From contig CACYWN010000019.1 in the NCBI GenBank assembly GCA_902778105.1, positions 1 through 54,006 on the forward strand: DNA of 54,006 nt, given 5' to 3'. This DNA comes from an uncultured Bacteroidia bacterium. Lineage in GTDB: Bacteria > Bacteroidota > Bacteroidia > Bacteroidales > UBA932. The notes below the pieces were generated by a model, which was not told where the DNA came from, did no database searches, and worked only from the letters and a program-made list of their open reading frames with translations. Shown here piece after piece: positions 26,088-34,340 of the stretch (position 1 is its first letter; the number at the start of each line of letters is the position of its first letter). The translations under genes and the position numbers were made by a program.

Positions 26088-27062
26088 ATGATTGCGACCA
26101 CAGGCTTTTTCGACGGTGTCCACTGCGGGCACCGTCTTGTGATTGACCGGCTTGTCTCCCTGGCCCATGAGCGGGGAGACGAGTCTCTGGTCGTCACCTT
26201 CTGGCCGCATCCGCGGGCCGTCCTTCAGGACGGGGCCCGGGAGCTTCGGCTCCTGACGTCGCTGGAAGAGAAAAAAGCCTTGCTGACCGCCTTGGGCGTG
26301 GACCGGATCGAGGTCCTCGGTTTTACCCGGGAATTTGCGGCCCTCACGGCGGAAAGATACCTTCGCGAGGTGCTCCGGGACCGGTTCGGTGTCACGACGC
26401 TCCTGATGGGCTATGACAACCGTATCGGCTCCGACCGGCTCACGGCCTCTTCCCTCGGCCCCCTCGTTCATCATCTGGGAATGGATATCATTGAGGTTGA
26501 GCCTTTTTCGGGGGAGGCGGATATCCCAAAACCGTCGTCTGCGACGACCCCTCCCATCAAAGATGGGTCCCTCCCTCTTATGCGGCCGAGGGTGGCCACA
26601 GGTTTCGGGATATCTGCCTCCCCCGATAGCGCTGTCTCATCAACAAAGATCAGGAAGGCCCTGGAAGAGGGGAGGATTGACGACGCCAACCGGATGCTGG
26701 GGTACAGGTATTCCTTGCAGGGGGTCGTGGTGGCGGGAAACCGGCTGGGAAGGACCATCGGGTTCCCGACAGCCAACATGAAACTGGTCGAGCCGTTGAA
26801 GCTGGTTCCTGCGTGGGGAGTTTATGCGGTGGACGTGGAGGTGCTCGGAAAGACCTGGCGGGGAATGACCAACATCGGCATGCGTCCCACCGTCGGCGGC
26901 ACTTTCACCACCATCGAGACGAATATTCTGGACTTCGACGAGGACATCTACGGACTTCCGATCCGCATCACCTTCCTCCGCCGCATCCGCGACGAAGTCC
27001 GTTTCCCTTCGCTGGAGGCGCTGAAGGAGCAGTTGGGGAGGGATCGGGAGGCCTGCCGGTAG
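26088..27062 (+). CDS. ribF: Bifunctional riboflavin kinase / FAD synthetase with an inserted segment
   Basis: Makes FMN from riboflavin and FAD from FMN. 324 residues, one base after the previous stop. The N-terminal nucleotidyltransferase domain has TGFFDGVHCGHRLVI (G-H motif), LLMGYDNRIG, and after the insert VSSTKIRKAL; the C-terminal kinase domain starts near 210 with YSLQGVVVAGNRLGRTIGFPTANM and has the IETNILDFDEDIYG catalytic Glu/Asn region. Between VEPF and VSSTKIR there are 42 residues where the family has about five; the extra DNA is a palindromic element (26508-26626). The frame is kept, so the gene is probably functional. No FMN riboswitch is seen. Confidence 0.93.
   Translation: MIATTGFFDGVHCGHRLVIDRLVSLAHERGDESLVVTFWPHPRAVLQDGARELRLLTSLEEKKALLTALGVDRIEVLGFTREFAALTAERYLREVLRDRFGVTTLLMGYDNRIGSDRLTASSLGPLVHHLGMDIIEVEPFSGEADIPKPSSATTPPIKDGSLPLMRPRVATGFGISASPDSAVSSTKIRKALEEGRIDDANRMLGYRYSLQGVVVAGNRLGRTIGFPTANMKLVEPLKLVPAWGVYAVDVEVLGKTWRGMTNIGMRPTVGGTFTTIETNILDFDEDIYGLPIRITFLRRIRDEVRFPSLEALKEQLGRDREACR
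26508..26626. repeat. 119-bp palindromic element inserted in frame in ribF
   Basis: The outer arms (26508-26533 and 26601-26626) are 26-bp inverted repeats with two mismatches. Inside are two smaller hairpins: GTCGTC/GACGAC (26534-26548) and CCCATC/GATGGG separated by AAA. The element encodes about 37 extra residues beginning at SGEADIPKP and ending with GFGISASPDS. The sequence shows a nested palindrome; mobility is inferred. Confidence 0.75.
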
Positions 27063-27598
27063 CAACCTGCGGAGACTTTCTGGGGGGGTGCCGCATGGAA
27101 CCATCTAACCAGCTGATCCATAGTATATTGGGAATTCTGCTGCGGCAAGCCCTTTGCAAAAAGAAGGGTCTTGCCGCAAGTCATTTTGCGACTCGTTGAA
27201 TACCAGCCTTTTATGAAGAATCATGCGGCAGGCATTGACTATAAAAAAACTCTTGGAAGGGTTTATGTTTTAGCTTGTTACAGATCCGGCAACGGCAAGC
27301 ATGTACAAACTTATGCCTAATGTGTTTTGCCATTTGAGAGGGTGTGCAGCGGTAGAGGAGAGACGGTTTCCCGTCAGATCCGCGATGTGGTCGCTTCCCT
27401 TCGCCGGATGCGTTGTAGCAACAGTTTAGGGAAGGACAGGGAAGCGTGTAGGTAGAGTGATTGCCCTTGCCCGAAACAATCATACGGAAAGCGTGCAATT
27501 GAATCGAATCATTTCTTATATTTGTATTAGGCTGGTTATTTGTATTAGGCTGGTTATTCCGGCTGTTTTTTAGGCATTCATTTGTAACGACATTTGCT
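27063..27598. other. AT-richer intergenic stretch with a hairpin and a tandem duplication
   Basis: No gene is supported here. A stable hairpin lies at 27141-27178 (arm TGCGGCAAGCCCTT with a near-complementary arm from 27164, one bulged T). It has no T tract directly after it. An exact tandem duplication of 18 bases lies at 27521-27538 and 27539-27556. A minus-strand open frame in 27211-27786 gives a low-complexity, Cys- and Ser-rich sequence that I do not accept as a gene. Confidence 0.6.
27517..27524 (+). promoter_or_regulatory. -7 box upstream of the subtilase-FISUMP gene
   Basis: TATATTTG about 75 bases before the gene. It overlaps the first copy of the 18-base tandem duplication. No -33 element at the normal distance. 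Confidence 0.4.
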
Positions 27599-29890
27599 AT
27601 GAAAACACGTTTGACAATTTCAATTGTGATTACCTCGTGTATTTGCATGATGCTACTATGTTGCCTTCCGGCCAAGTCGCAGGTGGTCTGCCCGGATGGT
27701 ATCGGCCCAGTCAGAATTGGCGGGACAGTTCGTTCACTTCCAAAGACGGTCGCTGATTTATATGATCGGTTAGAGACGGTCGACACGGAAGATGCTGAAG
27801 ATGGAGAGGTATTTACCTATTCCATATGTAAAGCTTTCATGCATGGAAAGGTTGTGTTTGAATTTTTTCCTGAAGATGGAAAAGTCGACAATATCAGGAT
27901 ACTCTCTTCCAATCTGAAGACGAAACTTGGATTAAGTCTGCAATCGACACCGGCAGATTTGTTTTCTGCGGGCGGCTTTGTCGTAGAGAACAATTCGGGA
28001 GTAGCAGGCGTCTTTTGTGACGGTGCTCTTTTTGTCGATATTCCGATGACTCCTTCCGGCCAGAGTAAGGCGGAACAGTCATACTTGGGTTATACCGTCA
28101 GTTTTGACGTCTCGGATTTCGTCGCTGACATGCATCCTTCGAAAATGATCCTGTCATCATTATACTTCGATTATTGTGAAATCCCCGAGGAGGAGTCGGG
28201 TCGATCGCAGTTGTCATCCAGCCATTTTGTGGAAGACTTTTCTTCGAAAGATTTTGAATTCACGGGAGTTTTTGGTGAAGAAGCTGATATTCGATACGTG
28301 GATTTTGACGGTAAGGAAATGTCCATTTATGGTTTCCCTGGATATGTCCTTGTTCAGATGGACCCCGGAATGCAAGCACGGGATATTTGGGAGGTGATTA
28401 TCGATGCAAAAGGTAGTGTCGTTTCACAGTATCTTGACGCCGGTATTTTCCTGGTTCGGGTAGATGTGGGTACTGAGAGTGAGTTCATCTCAAAGATGCG
28501 TGGGTTCAGAGGGTGTCAACTTGCTTTTCCACTTATACGTTTCGATGGAGATTCCGTGTATTACGTGGACTGGAAGGAACATGCTAAGGATGTAGCTTTC
28601 CAATTGGGCCCCGAGATGAATGCCAAGTATCAGGCTGCAGCCTCCATTAATTCAGATAATTATACTTTATTTTCTATCGGTTGGGGTTTAGCTTCAGCCT
28701 TGAGAAATGATGATTGCGAGATTGTCAATGTTTCTCAAGGACCTCGTTACGACGATGATGATGCCGAACCGCACAAGCATTATGGAGATAATGTGAAAAT
28801 GAATGTCGCTTATGTGACAAAAATGCGGGAATGGTATAATTATATAGGCAATATAATCCGCAACTCCCGGAATACGTCGGCCCCCGTTGTCATTACTGCC
28901 GGGAACCAGTTCATGCATTTTTTCGAGTATGTTATCAATGGTCTTTCTCCTGAGACAAAACAATTGCTCAATTCCCGTTTATTTATTGTTTGTGCGGAGC
29001 AGGCAGGAGTGGTACCTTATTCGAATGCTCTTTCAACTGGTAGAATTCCTGGGGTCATAACGGTCAATATCAACAATGTAACCAATTATCTTGGTCAACC
29101 CTCTGGCGGAACATCTTTGGCAGCGCCACGATTTGTCCGGTATGTCTGGCTGTTGGTGGAAATGTCAAAACTTTCCGGGCACCCGCTTTCCTTCCAGGAA
29201 GCAGCTACCCTTATTTCAGACAGATGGAGGGAAAGTGATTTGTCTTCGATAACGCCTTCTTTCTTTAGCAGTCTTCTTCCAGTCAATTATACAGCTGAAG
29301 CTATTGACCTTGGCCTTTCCGTAAAATGGGCTTCCTATAATGTCGGTGCATCAAGGCCAGAGGAATTCGGTAATTACTTCGCGTGGGGAGAGATTTATCC
29401 TGATGCCAAGCATTCTGCTTCTACTTACAAATTCTACACAAAGGAAATGGGGGCTTTTGGAAGATATAAATGTTCAAAGTACAATTATTCAGACAATGTT
29501 ACGGTACTCGAACTTGATGATGATGCTGCCCGCTTCAATTGGGGCGGAAAATGGCGGATGCCAACCGTTGAAGAGTGGAATGAGTTACTAGACCCTAAAA
29601 ACTGTAAGTGGACGCAAGGGACGCTCAGAGGAGTAGAAGGGTATTTTGTGACTAGCAATAAACCAGGGTATACCGATCGGTCCATCTTTCTTCCAGGTGC
29701 CGGCCGTACTTCTTCCTCAGGTCTGGGTGCTGTAGGACAAGGACATTATTGGTCTTCTTCCTGGTCTACTTCATCGAACAGTACTTCGTCTCAGGATGAA
29801 GCGTACTATATGTATTTCATCGGCAACAGGTATTTAACTGTGCCTTTATATCGTTATTTTGGAAGATCCGTCCGCCCGGTTTGTCCTTAG
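27599..29890 (+). CDS. Secreted subtilase-like protein with C-terminal FISUMP domain
   Basis: 763 residues with an N-terminal signal peptide (hydrophobic core IVITSCICMMLLCC; a Cys there could instead be a lipid site). The middle resembles an S8 subtilase: IVNVSQGP where subtilases have INMSLG, ITAGNQ with the oxyanion Asn436, and SGGTSLAAP with the catalytic-type Ser506. I cannot find the DTG Asp or the HGTH His; the best His candidate is in KEHAKDVA. It is therefore degenerate or strongly diverged. Residues about 568-763 match a FISUMP domain (AIDLGLSVKWASYNVGA, GGKWRMPTVEEWNELL, YYWSSSW-like, GRSVRPV), a C-type-lectin-like module of surface proteins. The gene is clearly AT-richer than its neighbours, which suggests horizontal acquisition. 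Confidence 0.7.
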   Translation: MKTRLTISIVITSCICMMLLCCLPAKSQVVCPDGIGPVRIGGTVRSLPKTVADLYDRLETVDTEDAEDGEVFTYSICKAFMHGKVVFEFFPEDGKVDNIRILSSNLKTKLGLSLQSTPADLFSAGGFVVENNSGVAGVFCDGALFVDIPMTPSGQSKAEQSYLGYTVSFDVSDFVADMHPSKMILSSLYFDYCEIPEEESGRSQLSSSHFVEDFSSKDFEFTGVFGEEADIRYVDFDGKEMSIYGFPGYVLVQMDPGMQARDIWEVIIDAKGSVVSQYLDAGIFLVRVDVGTESEFISKMRGFRGCQLAFPLIRFDGDSVYYVDWKEHAKDVAFQLGPEMNAKYQAAASINSDNYTLFSIGWGLASALRNDDCEIVNVSQGPRYDDDDAEPHKHYGDNVKMNVAYVTKMREWYNYIGNIIRNSRNTSAPVVITAGNQFMHFFEYVINGLSPETKQLLNSRLFIVCAEQAGVVPYSNALSTGRIPGVITVNINNVTNYLGQPSGGTSLAAPRFVRYVWLLVEMSKLSGHPLSFQEAATLISDRWRESDLSSITPSFFSSLLPVNYTAEAIDLGLSVKWASYNVGASRPEEFGNYFAWGEIYPDAKHSASTYKFYTKEMGAFGRYKCSKYNYSDNVTVLELDDDAARFNWGGKWRMPTVEEWNELLDPKNCKWTQGTLRGVEGYFVTSNKPGYTDRSIFLPGAGRTSSSGLGAVGQGHYWSSSWSTSSNSTSSQDEAYYMYFIGNRYLTVPLYRYFGRSVRPVCP

Positions 29891-29995
29891 CACCAAAACC
29901 GGTATCGGACTTAGCTCTAAGGTGTGGTCCGAATCGACGGAGAACGGGTAATCGAGTTTGATATCAGTGATTTCTGATAAGCCGCAGTTTCTTGC

Positions 29996-32900
29996 CTATT
30001 TCAGGGAAGACGGCGCGGGCCGATTCTGAGAAGGGAAAGCCTCCCTGCCTCCGGTGACCGGAACCCAGATGCGGCGGGGAAGGAAGCAGCGGGTAATCAT
30101 CCGCATGTCTCCGATCTGGAACCGGATTCCCTTTTCCGCCATACCGTTAATTATCACCTGTGTACGCCGAATCTGATTCTCGGGATCGGAGAGAGGGTAT
30201 CCTCCGGCCCTCTTGTATTTCCGGGCCAGCGTGATGGCGGTGTATTGGGTGAGGATGGATTCTGCCGGATAGTGCGCCATGGCCCATTCGACCAGGTCCA
30301 GGGCATCAGCCATGGACATCAGGTCCAGGTTGATGGCGGTGCAGAGCAGGTCTCCCTTGTCCTCACGGAGCGGATTCCCTGCATGCAGCAGTTTGTCCCA
30401 AGATGCTTCGACATAGGACCGGACCTCCTCCGGAGTCCGGATGTCCTTCCCGATCAGGACGTGGTATTTCAGGTAGTGGGAATAGTCGAAGACGTCATGG
30501 ATGACGGCCCGCTCCACTCCTTCGAAGGAATCGTCATCTCCTTCGACAAGGCAGCAGAGGATCCCGTCCAGTTCACTGTTGTCGCGGAAACGGGAGCAAG
30601 CGCATTCAATCAAATGGTTGACAAGGTCGACCTGGATGACTCCGCCCCGGGCTTTCAGTTCACACTGGCGGGCGATCCCGAGGACTTCGTCCGGAGATCC
30701 CGCGCATTTGACGACCTGGCACAGAATCAGTTCGTTGTCGGAATTGGCGGGAATCAGCCTTCGCAAGGATGACACGTCGGCGGACGGCTCCAGTTTCAGT
30801 ATTTCATCCATGGCCGTGAACAGGTGCACATGGAACTCGCCATCCGCCTGGATGTCGTATTGTTCCAGCAGTCCGTGCATCTTCCCGGCGAATACCCGGT
30901 AGCACCGGCAGAGCTCCTTCTCCGTTTTCTGCGTTTTCCATTCCGGTAGGATGCGGAGGACCGCTCCGAACAGGGAGTTGACAGAATCGATCTCGCGGGC
31001 ACCGGCAAACAGGAAAGTGTCTTCAAACCGGAGGATCAGTCCGTCGATGCTCTCGGTCGGCGCATCCGTCCATCCGGAGGGGCTGTTTCCCAGCAGGGCG
31101 TTGAACAGTTTCCTGGCGGCTCCGGGGTTTTGTCCCTGACACTGCCTGATCCGGTCCTCCAGGATGGCGGCGATGGCGTCGGCCTCTTCCAGGGACGAGG
31201 AAACCATCTTCGGCGCCAGCCGGAGGGCCAGGATATTGAGGAGCCCGGCCGCGTTCCCGGCCGCTTTCCTCCGTCGGGTATCCGCTTGAAGCCCCGCGGC
31301 CTTTTTCTCCGCTTGCCGATAGATCTCGATGCCGGTCCCAGCTGAAGGACATTGGGCGACAATCTGAAGAAGCGCCGGATCCCGGTCATCATCGGCAATC
31401 CAGCCGTTCGCCAACAGATGCCTGGCCAGGGCGATGAAGAGGGGGGCGGACCGGTCGCCGGGCTTCTTGCCGATCCGGTCAATCAAGGCGCGGAGGTGTC
31501 CCTTGCCGGTGGTCAGGCCATCCTCCCGGAAATCATTCAGCAAGCGGAAGTAATCGGCCATGCCCTCTTCCGAATCCGCCTTGACGGCAAGGCAGCGCCT
31601 ATATTGGGAGAAGGTCTTTTCCAGGTATTCCAGGCGGTCTGTGGCGGATTCGTCCTGTAGCCGTTCCTGAAGGACCAGGTGGAGACTTAGCGCCTCCCGG
31701 ATCCGGTCGGAGTCGTACTTCTTGTCCAGGCGCTCCCGCTGGAGCAGGAAATACAGGTCTTCCTCCAGGCCGTATTCCTCCTTCAGTCCGAGGGCATAAT
31801 CCTGGAGCCGGGCCGTCCCTCGACCTTTGTGCAGGATCACGTGCCGGAGAAGTTCGTTGACAAATGTGATGTCCGGTGTGATGCCTGCCTGGATGAACTG
31901 CCGGCACAGGGACTCCGGATCGGAGACGCGCCCGAGGATGATGCCGATGGTATGGCGGATTTCCCGTTGCACGTCCTTGCCGGCATCCTGGAAGGCGGCC
32001 TTCATTTTGACGGGAACGAGGTGGCCGCGGTCATTCCTTGTGACGAAAAACGCTTGGATGAACCGCTCCGAAATGGCTTCCAGGTGCTCGGGGTATTCAC
32101 TTTTGGCGAGCGTCCTGGCGTAGATGACAGGGTCGTCCGGGGCCATGCCCAGAAGCAGGACTACCTGGTTCCATTCAGCTTCCCGGGTTTCCGCCAGGTA
32201 TTTCATGGCCAGGGCGTCCGGAAAGTCCGTGCCTCGCCAATTCTCTTTGATATGGTTATACAGACCGATGTCGTCAACCTGGACCGAATCCTGCCCCCTG
32301 CGGAACAGACCGGACGAGAACAGGATGTCCAGTTGCGGATCGTTGATTCCCTGCAAGGCGGGAAGCCTTAGGTTTTCCGCTGTCTTGAGGGCTTCGTCTA
32401 GTGCATTGATCTTGTCAAAATCGGCGCCATGGGTTCTCCTGTACTTGGAGAGGATCAGGTGGGAAAGTAAGAAAAGGCGGGCGAGAGCCTGCGCGGAAAT
32501 GCTTTTGGCGCTTTCGCTGAAATACCGGTTCAGGTCAGGAATATATCCGCCGATGACCTTGGCGTAATGGGGTGCCTTGAAATTGGCCACACACCATCGA
32601 TGCACTTCGTCACCTTGCCGGATATCCTTGATTGTCAGTTCCCTGACATTTGAGATGGTCTCGCTTCCCTTGGCTTCATCGTCGCGGACCATGTTGAAGA
32701 AGTCATCCTGCCTTGGAACGTCCCTGGAAATGGTGATGAGGCAGGGAAGGCCCCTTTCGTTGATGGCGGACAGGAGCGGTGCCAGGTCTCCGGGCTCCTT
32801 GAAATGGGCGTTGCTTCTCCAGAACCGGTCGATGTCGTCCAGGACGACGAGGGGAAAGCTACCCGCCACCAGATGGACTTCCTGGACCAGTTCATTCACA

Positions 32901-33298
32901 TCCTTGTTCTGCGATTTCCCTTCGGCGTCCCGATTGGGAAGGAAGATGGATTCAATGTCCTCGTGCCGGCGGATGAATTCCCACACGGAGCGGGTCTTTC
33001 CGCTGGCGTATTTGCCGCTGATAATCACGAGATTCTCCCGGGTCGACTTCCGGAACGTCCAGAATTCGTCCAAACCGCCGTCCACCTCCCCGTTGGCGAG
33101 GCGGGGGAGGTACAGGTCCCTTCTGAAACCGTTCTCCTTCCGGCAGCGGTCCTTTCCGAAAAGCGGTTCGGGATGTTCGAGGATGGACTCCCGGGAAACG
33201 AGCAAGTTCTTTTTCTTGCGCAAACGGGAGAGTTTCTTCTCGGCGGACTCGGCGATTTTCCCGACAAATGGTTCGAGGGCTTTGGAAAGGAGGGACAT
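29996..33298 (-). CDS. Large STAND-like P-loop NTPase of unknown function
   Basis: 1100 residues, start at 33298 (MSLLSKALEP); a start at 33361 would overlap the promoter and is rejected. A basic helical N-terminus (1-35) is followed by a P-loop domain: Walker A GKYASGKT (95-102), Walker B LVVLDDID (150-157), and a sensor-like LPCLITISRDVP near 190. The remaining 800 residues are predominantly helical and may form TPR- or PPR-like repeats. No nuclease, protease or TIR effector motif is visible. This architecture recalls STAND NTPases, several of which act in antiphage defence; that link is only inference. It is convergent with the subtilase-like gene and divergent from greA. Confidence 0.75.
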   Translation of the reverse strand: MSLLSKALEPFVGKIAESAEKKLSRLRKKKNLLVSRESILEHPEPLFGKDRCRKENGFRRDLYLPRLANGEVDGGLDEFWTFRKSTRENLVIISGKYASGKTRSVWEFIRRHEDIESIFLPNRDAEGKSQNKDVNELVQEVHLVAGSFPLVVLDDIDRFWRSNAHFKEPGDLAPLLSAINERGLPCLITISRDVPRQDDFFNMVRDDEAKGSETISNVRELTIKDIRQGDEVHRWCVANFKAPHYAKVIGGYIPDLNRYFSESAKSISAQALARLFLLSHLILSKYRRTHGADFDKINALDEALKTAENLRLPALQGINDPQLDILFSSGLFRRGQDSVQVDDIGLYNHIKENWRGTDFPDALAMKYLAETREAEWNQVVLLLGMAPDDPVIYARTLAKSEYPEHLEAISERFIQAFFVTRNDRGHLVPVKMKAAFQDAGKDVQREIRHTIGIILGRVSDPESLCRQFIQAGITPDITFVNELLRHVILHKGRGTARLQDYALGLKEEYGLEEDLYFLLQRERLDKKYDSDRIREALSLHLVLQERLQDESATDRLEYLEKTFSQYRRCLAVKADSEEGMADYFRLLNDFREDGLTTGKGHLRALIDRIGKKPGDRSAPLFIALARHLLANGWIADDDRDPALLQIVAQCPSAGTGIEIYRQAEKKAAGLQADTRRRKAAGNAAGLLNILALRLAPKMVSSSLEEADAIAAILEDRIRQCQGQNPGAARKLFNALLGNSPSGWTDAPTESIDGLILRFEDTFLFAGAREIDSVNSLFGAVLRILPEWKTQKTEKELCRCYRVFAGKMHGLLEQYDIQADGEFHVHLFTAMDEILKLEPSADVSSLRRLIPANSDNELILCQVVKCAGSPDEVLGIARQCELKARGGVIQVDLVNHLIECACSRFRDNSELDGILCCLVEGDDDSFEGVERAVIHDVFDYSHYLKYHVLIGKDIRTPEEVRSYVEASWDKLLHAGNPLREDKGDLLCTAINLDLMSMADALDLVEWAMAHYPAESILTQYTAITLARKYKRAGGYPLSDPENQIRRTQVIINGMAEKGIRFQIGDMRMITRCFLPRRIWVPVTGGREAFPSQNRPAPSSLK

Positions 33299-33322
33299 GG
33301 TGTGGGCTGGAAGATGTTTGTA

Positions 33323-33330
33323 CAAATTTA
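33323..33330 (-). promoter_or_regulatory. -7 box of the NTPase gene
   Basis: Minus-strand TAAATTTG 24 bases before the chosen start. It lies 46 bases from the divergent greA box. Confidence 0.45.
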
Positions 33331-33376
33331 TACAAAAGATGAAAAACGTAAAAGTGCGCAATTGGAAAAATATTGC

Positions 33377-33384
33377 TATCTTTG
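33377..33384 (+). promoter_or_regulatory. -7 box of greA
   Basis: TATCTTTG with about 73 bases of leader before greA; no clear -33 element. Confidence 0.55.
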
Positions 33385-33396
33385 CAATAGGGAAGG

Positions 33397-33419
33397 CGGC
33401 GACCGGTTATCGGTCGTCG
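33397..33419 (+). promoter_or_regulatory. greA: Hairpin in the greA leader
   Basis: A 9-bp stem with one G-T pair (33397-33405 with 33411-33419) and a 5-base loop GTTAT lies between the greA -7 box and the start. It is followed by GCTTCTCTTTAG, weakly T-rich. It could act as an attenuator or pause site. Confidence 0.45.
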
Positions 33420-33464
33420 GCTTCTCTTTAGTTGCATGGAAACAGAATAAACAATAAACTTACT

Positions 33465-33932
33465 ATGGCAATCGAGTATATGACCCAGGCGGGTTATGAC
33501 AAGCTCAAGAAGGACCTGGCCGATGCACTGGCCCAGCGTCCGGTGATCTCCGCGGCGATCGCGGAAGCCCGGGAGAAGGGAGACCTCTCCGAGAATGCGG
33601 AATACGATGCGGCGCGCGATGCGCAGGGACTCCTGGAGGTCAAGATCGCCCGCCTCAAGGAAAAGGTGGCGAATGCCCGCGTCATCGACGAATCCAAACT
33701 TTCGGCCGACACGGTCCAGCTGCTTTCCAAGGTGCAGGTGGAAAACCTCGCGAACAAGATGAAGATGCAGTTCCAGATCGTGGGCGAGTCCGAAGCGGAT
33801 TTCTCCAAGGGGCTGCTTTCCGCATCCACGCCCATCGGAAAGGCCCTCATCGGCCATGCCAAGGGTGAAACCGTGGAGGCGAAGGTGCCGAGCGGCGTCA
33901 TGAAGTTCAAGATCCTGGATATTTCCCTCTAA
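33465..33932 (+). CDS. greA: Transcript cleavage factor GreA
   Basis: GreA enters the secondary channel of RNA polymerase and stimulates cleavage of backtracked RNA. 155 residues: N-terminal coiled coil with the acidic tip (EAREKGDLSENAEYDAARDAQG, where the D-x-x-E-N-A-E-Y residues are functional) and a C-terminal FKBP-like domain (STPIGKALIGHAKGETVEAKVPSG). Start at 33465 matches the family; the upstream in-frame ATG at 33432 is in the leader. hinT follows by three bases. Confidence 0.96.
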   Translation: MAIEYMTQAGYDKLKKDLADALAQRPVISAAIAEAREKGDLSENAEYDAARDAQGLLEVKIARLKEKVANARVIDESKLSADTVQLLSKVQVENLANKMKMQFQIVGESEADFSKGLLSASTPIGKALIGHAKGETVEAKVPSGVMKFKILDISL

Positions 33933-33935
33933 ATT

Positions 33936-34340
33936 ATGGCTACCATCTTTACCCGTATCGCCCAGGGCGAGATCCCTTCCTACAAGTGCGCGGAGAACGA
34001 GGATTTCTACGCTTTCCTCGACATCGCCCCACTTGCCAAGGGCCATACCCTCGTGATTCCCAAGCATGTGGAGGACGACTACATTTTCCATCTGGACGAA
34101 AAGACCTACGAGGGTCTTGTGAAGTTCGCCCGCGAGGTTGCCATCGCCATCAAGCAGGCGGTGCCCTGCAAGCGCGTGGGCGTGGCCGTCCTTGGCATGG
34201 AGGTTCCCCACACGCACATCCATCTTGTTCCCCTTCAGACGGAGGGTGACCTGGATTTCCGGAAACCCAAGCTGGAAGTGGCTCCGGAGGAAATGAAACG
34301 AATCGCCGACGCCATCCTCGCCGCGTATGAGAACCGCTAA
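33936..34340 (+). CDS. hinT: HIT family purine nucleoside phosphoramidase-like protein
   Basis: 134 residues. Begins with the family's ATIFTRIAQGEIPSYK and has the catalytic triad motif HTHIHLVP. The C-terminal ...EEMKRIADAI helix is typical. HIT hydrolases cleave AMP-lysine and nucleoside phosphoramidates. It overlaps the next gene by 14 bases, so the two are translationally coupled. Confidence 0.93.
   Translation: MATIFTRIAQGEIPSYKCAENEDFYAFLDIAPLAKGHTLVIPKHVEDDYIFHLDEKTYEGLVKFAREVAIAIKQAVPCKRVGVAVLGMEVPHTHIHLVPLQTEGDLDFRKPKLEVAPEEMKRIADAILAAYENR

Noticed and set aside
26040-26088. FMN riboswitch before ribF
   Set aside because: ribF starts one base after the preceding stop, leaving no room, and no RFN-like sequence is visible in the upstream coding region.
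27211-27786. 191-residue minus-strand open frame in the intergenic region
   Set aside because: It overlaps the signal peptide region of the subtilase-like gene and translates through the tandem duplication; no family resemblance.
29891-29995. Possible gene remnant encoding about 18 residues (VIEFDISDF) after the FISUMP protein
   Set aside because: Too short between stops to support a gene or decayed gene.
27599-33298. A two-gene defence system of protease plus NTPase
   Set aside because: The genes are convergent, not an operon, and the protease-like protein is secreted, so a joint intracellular role is not supported.
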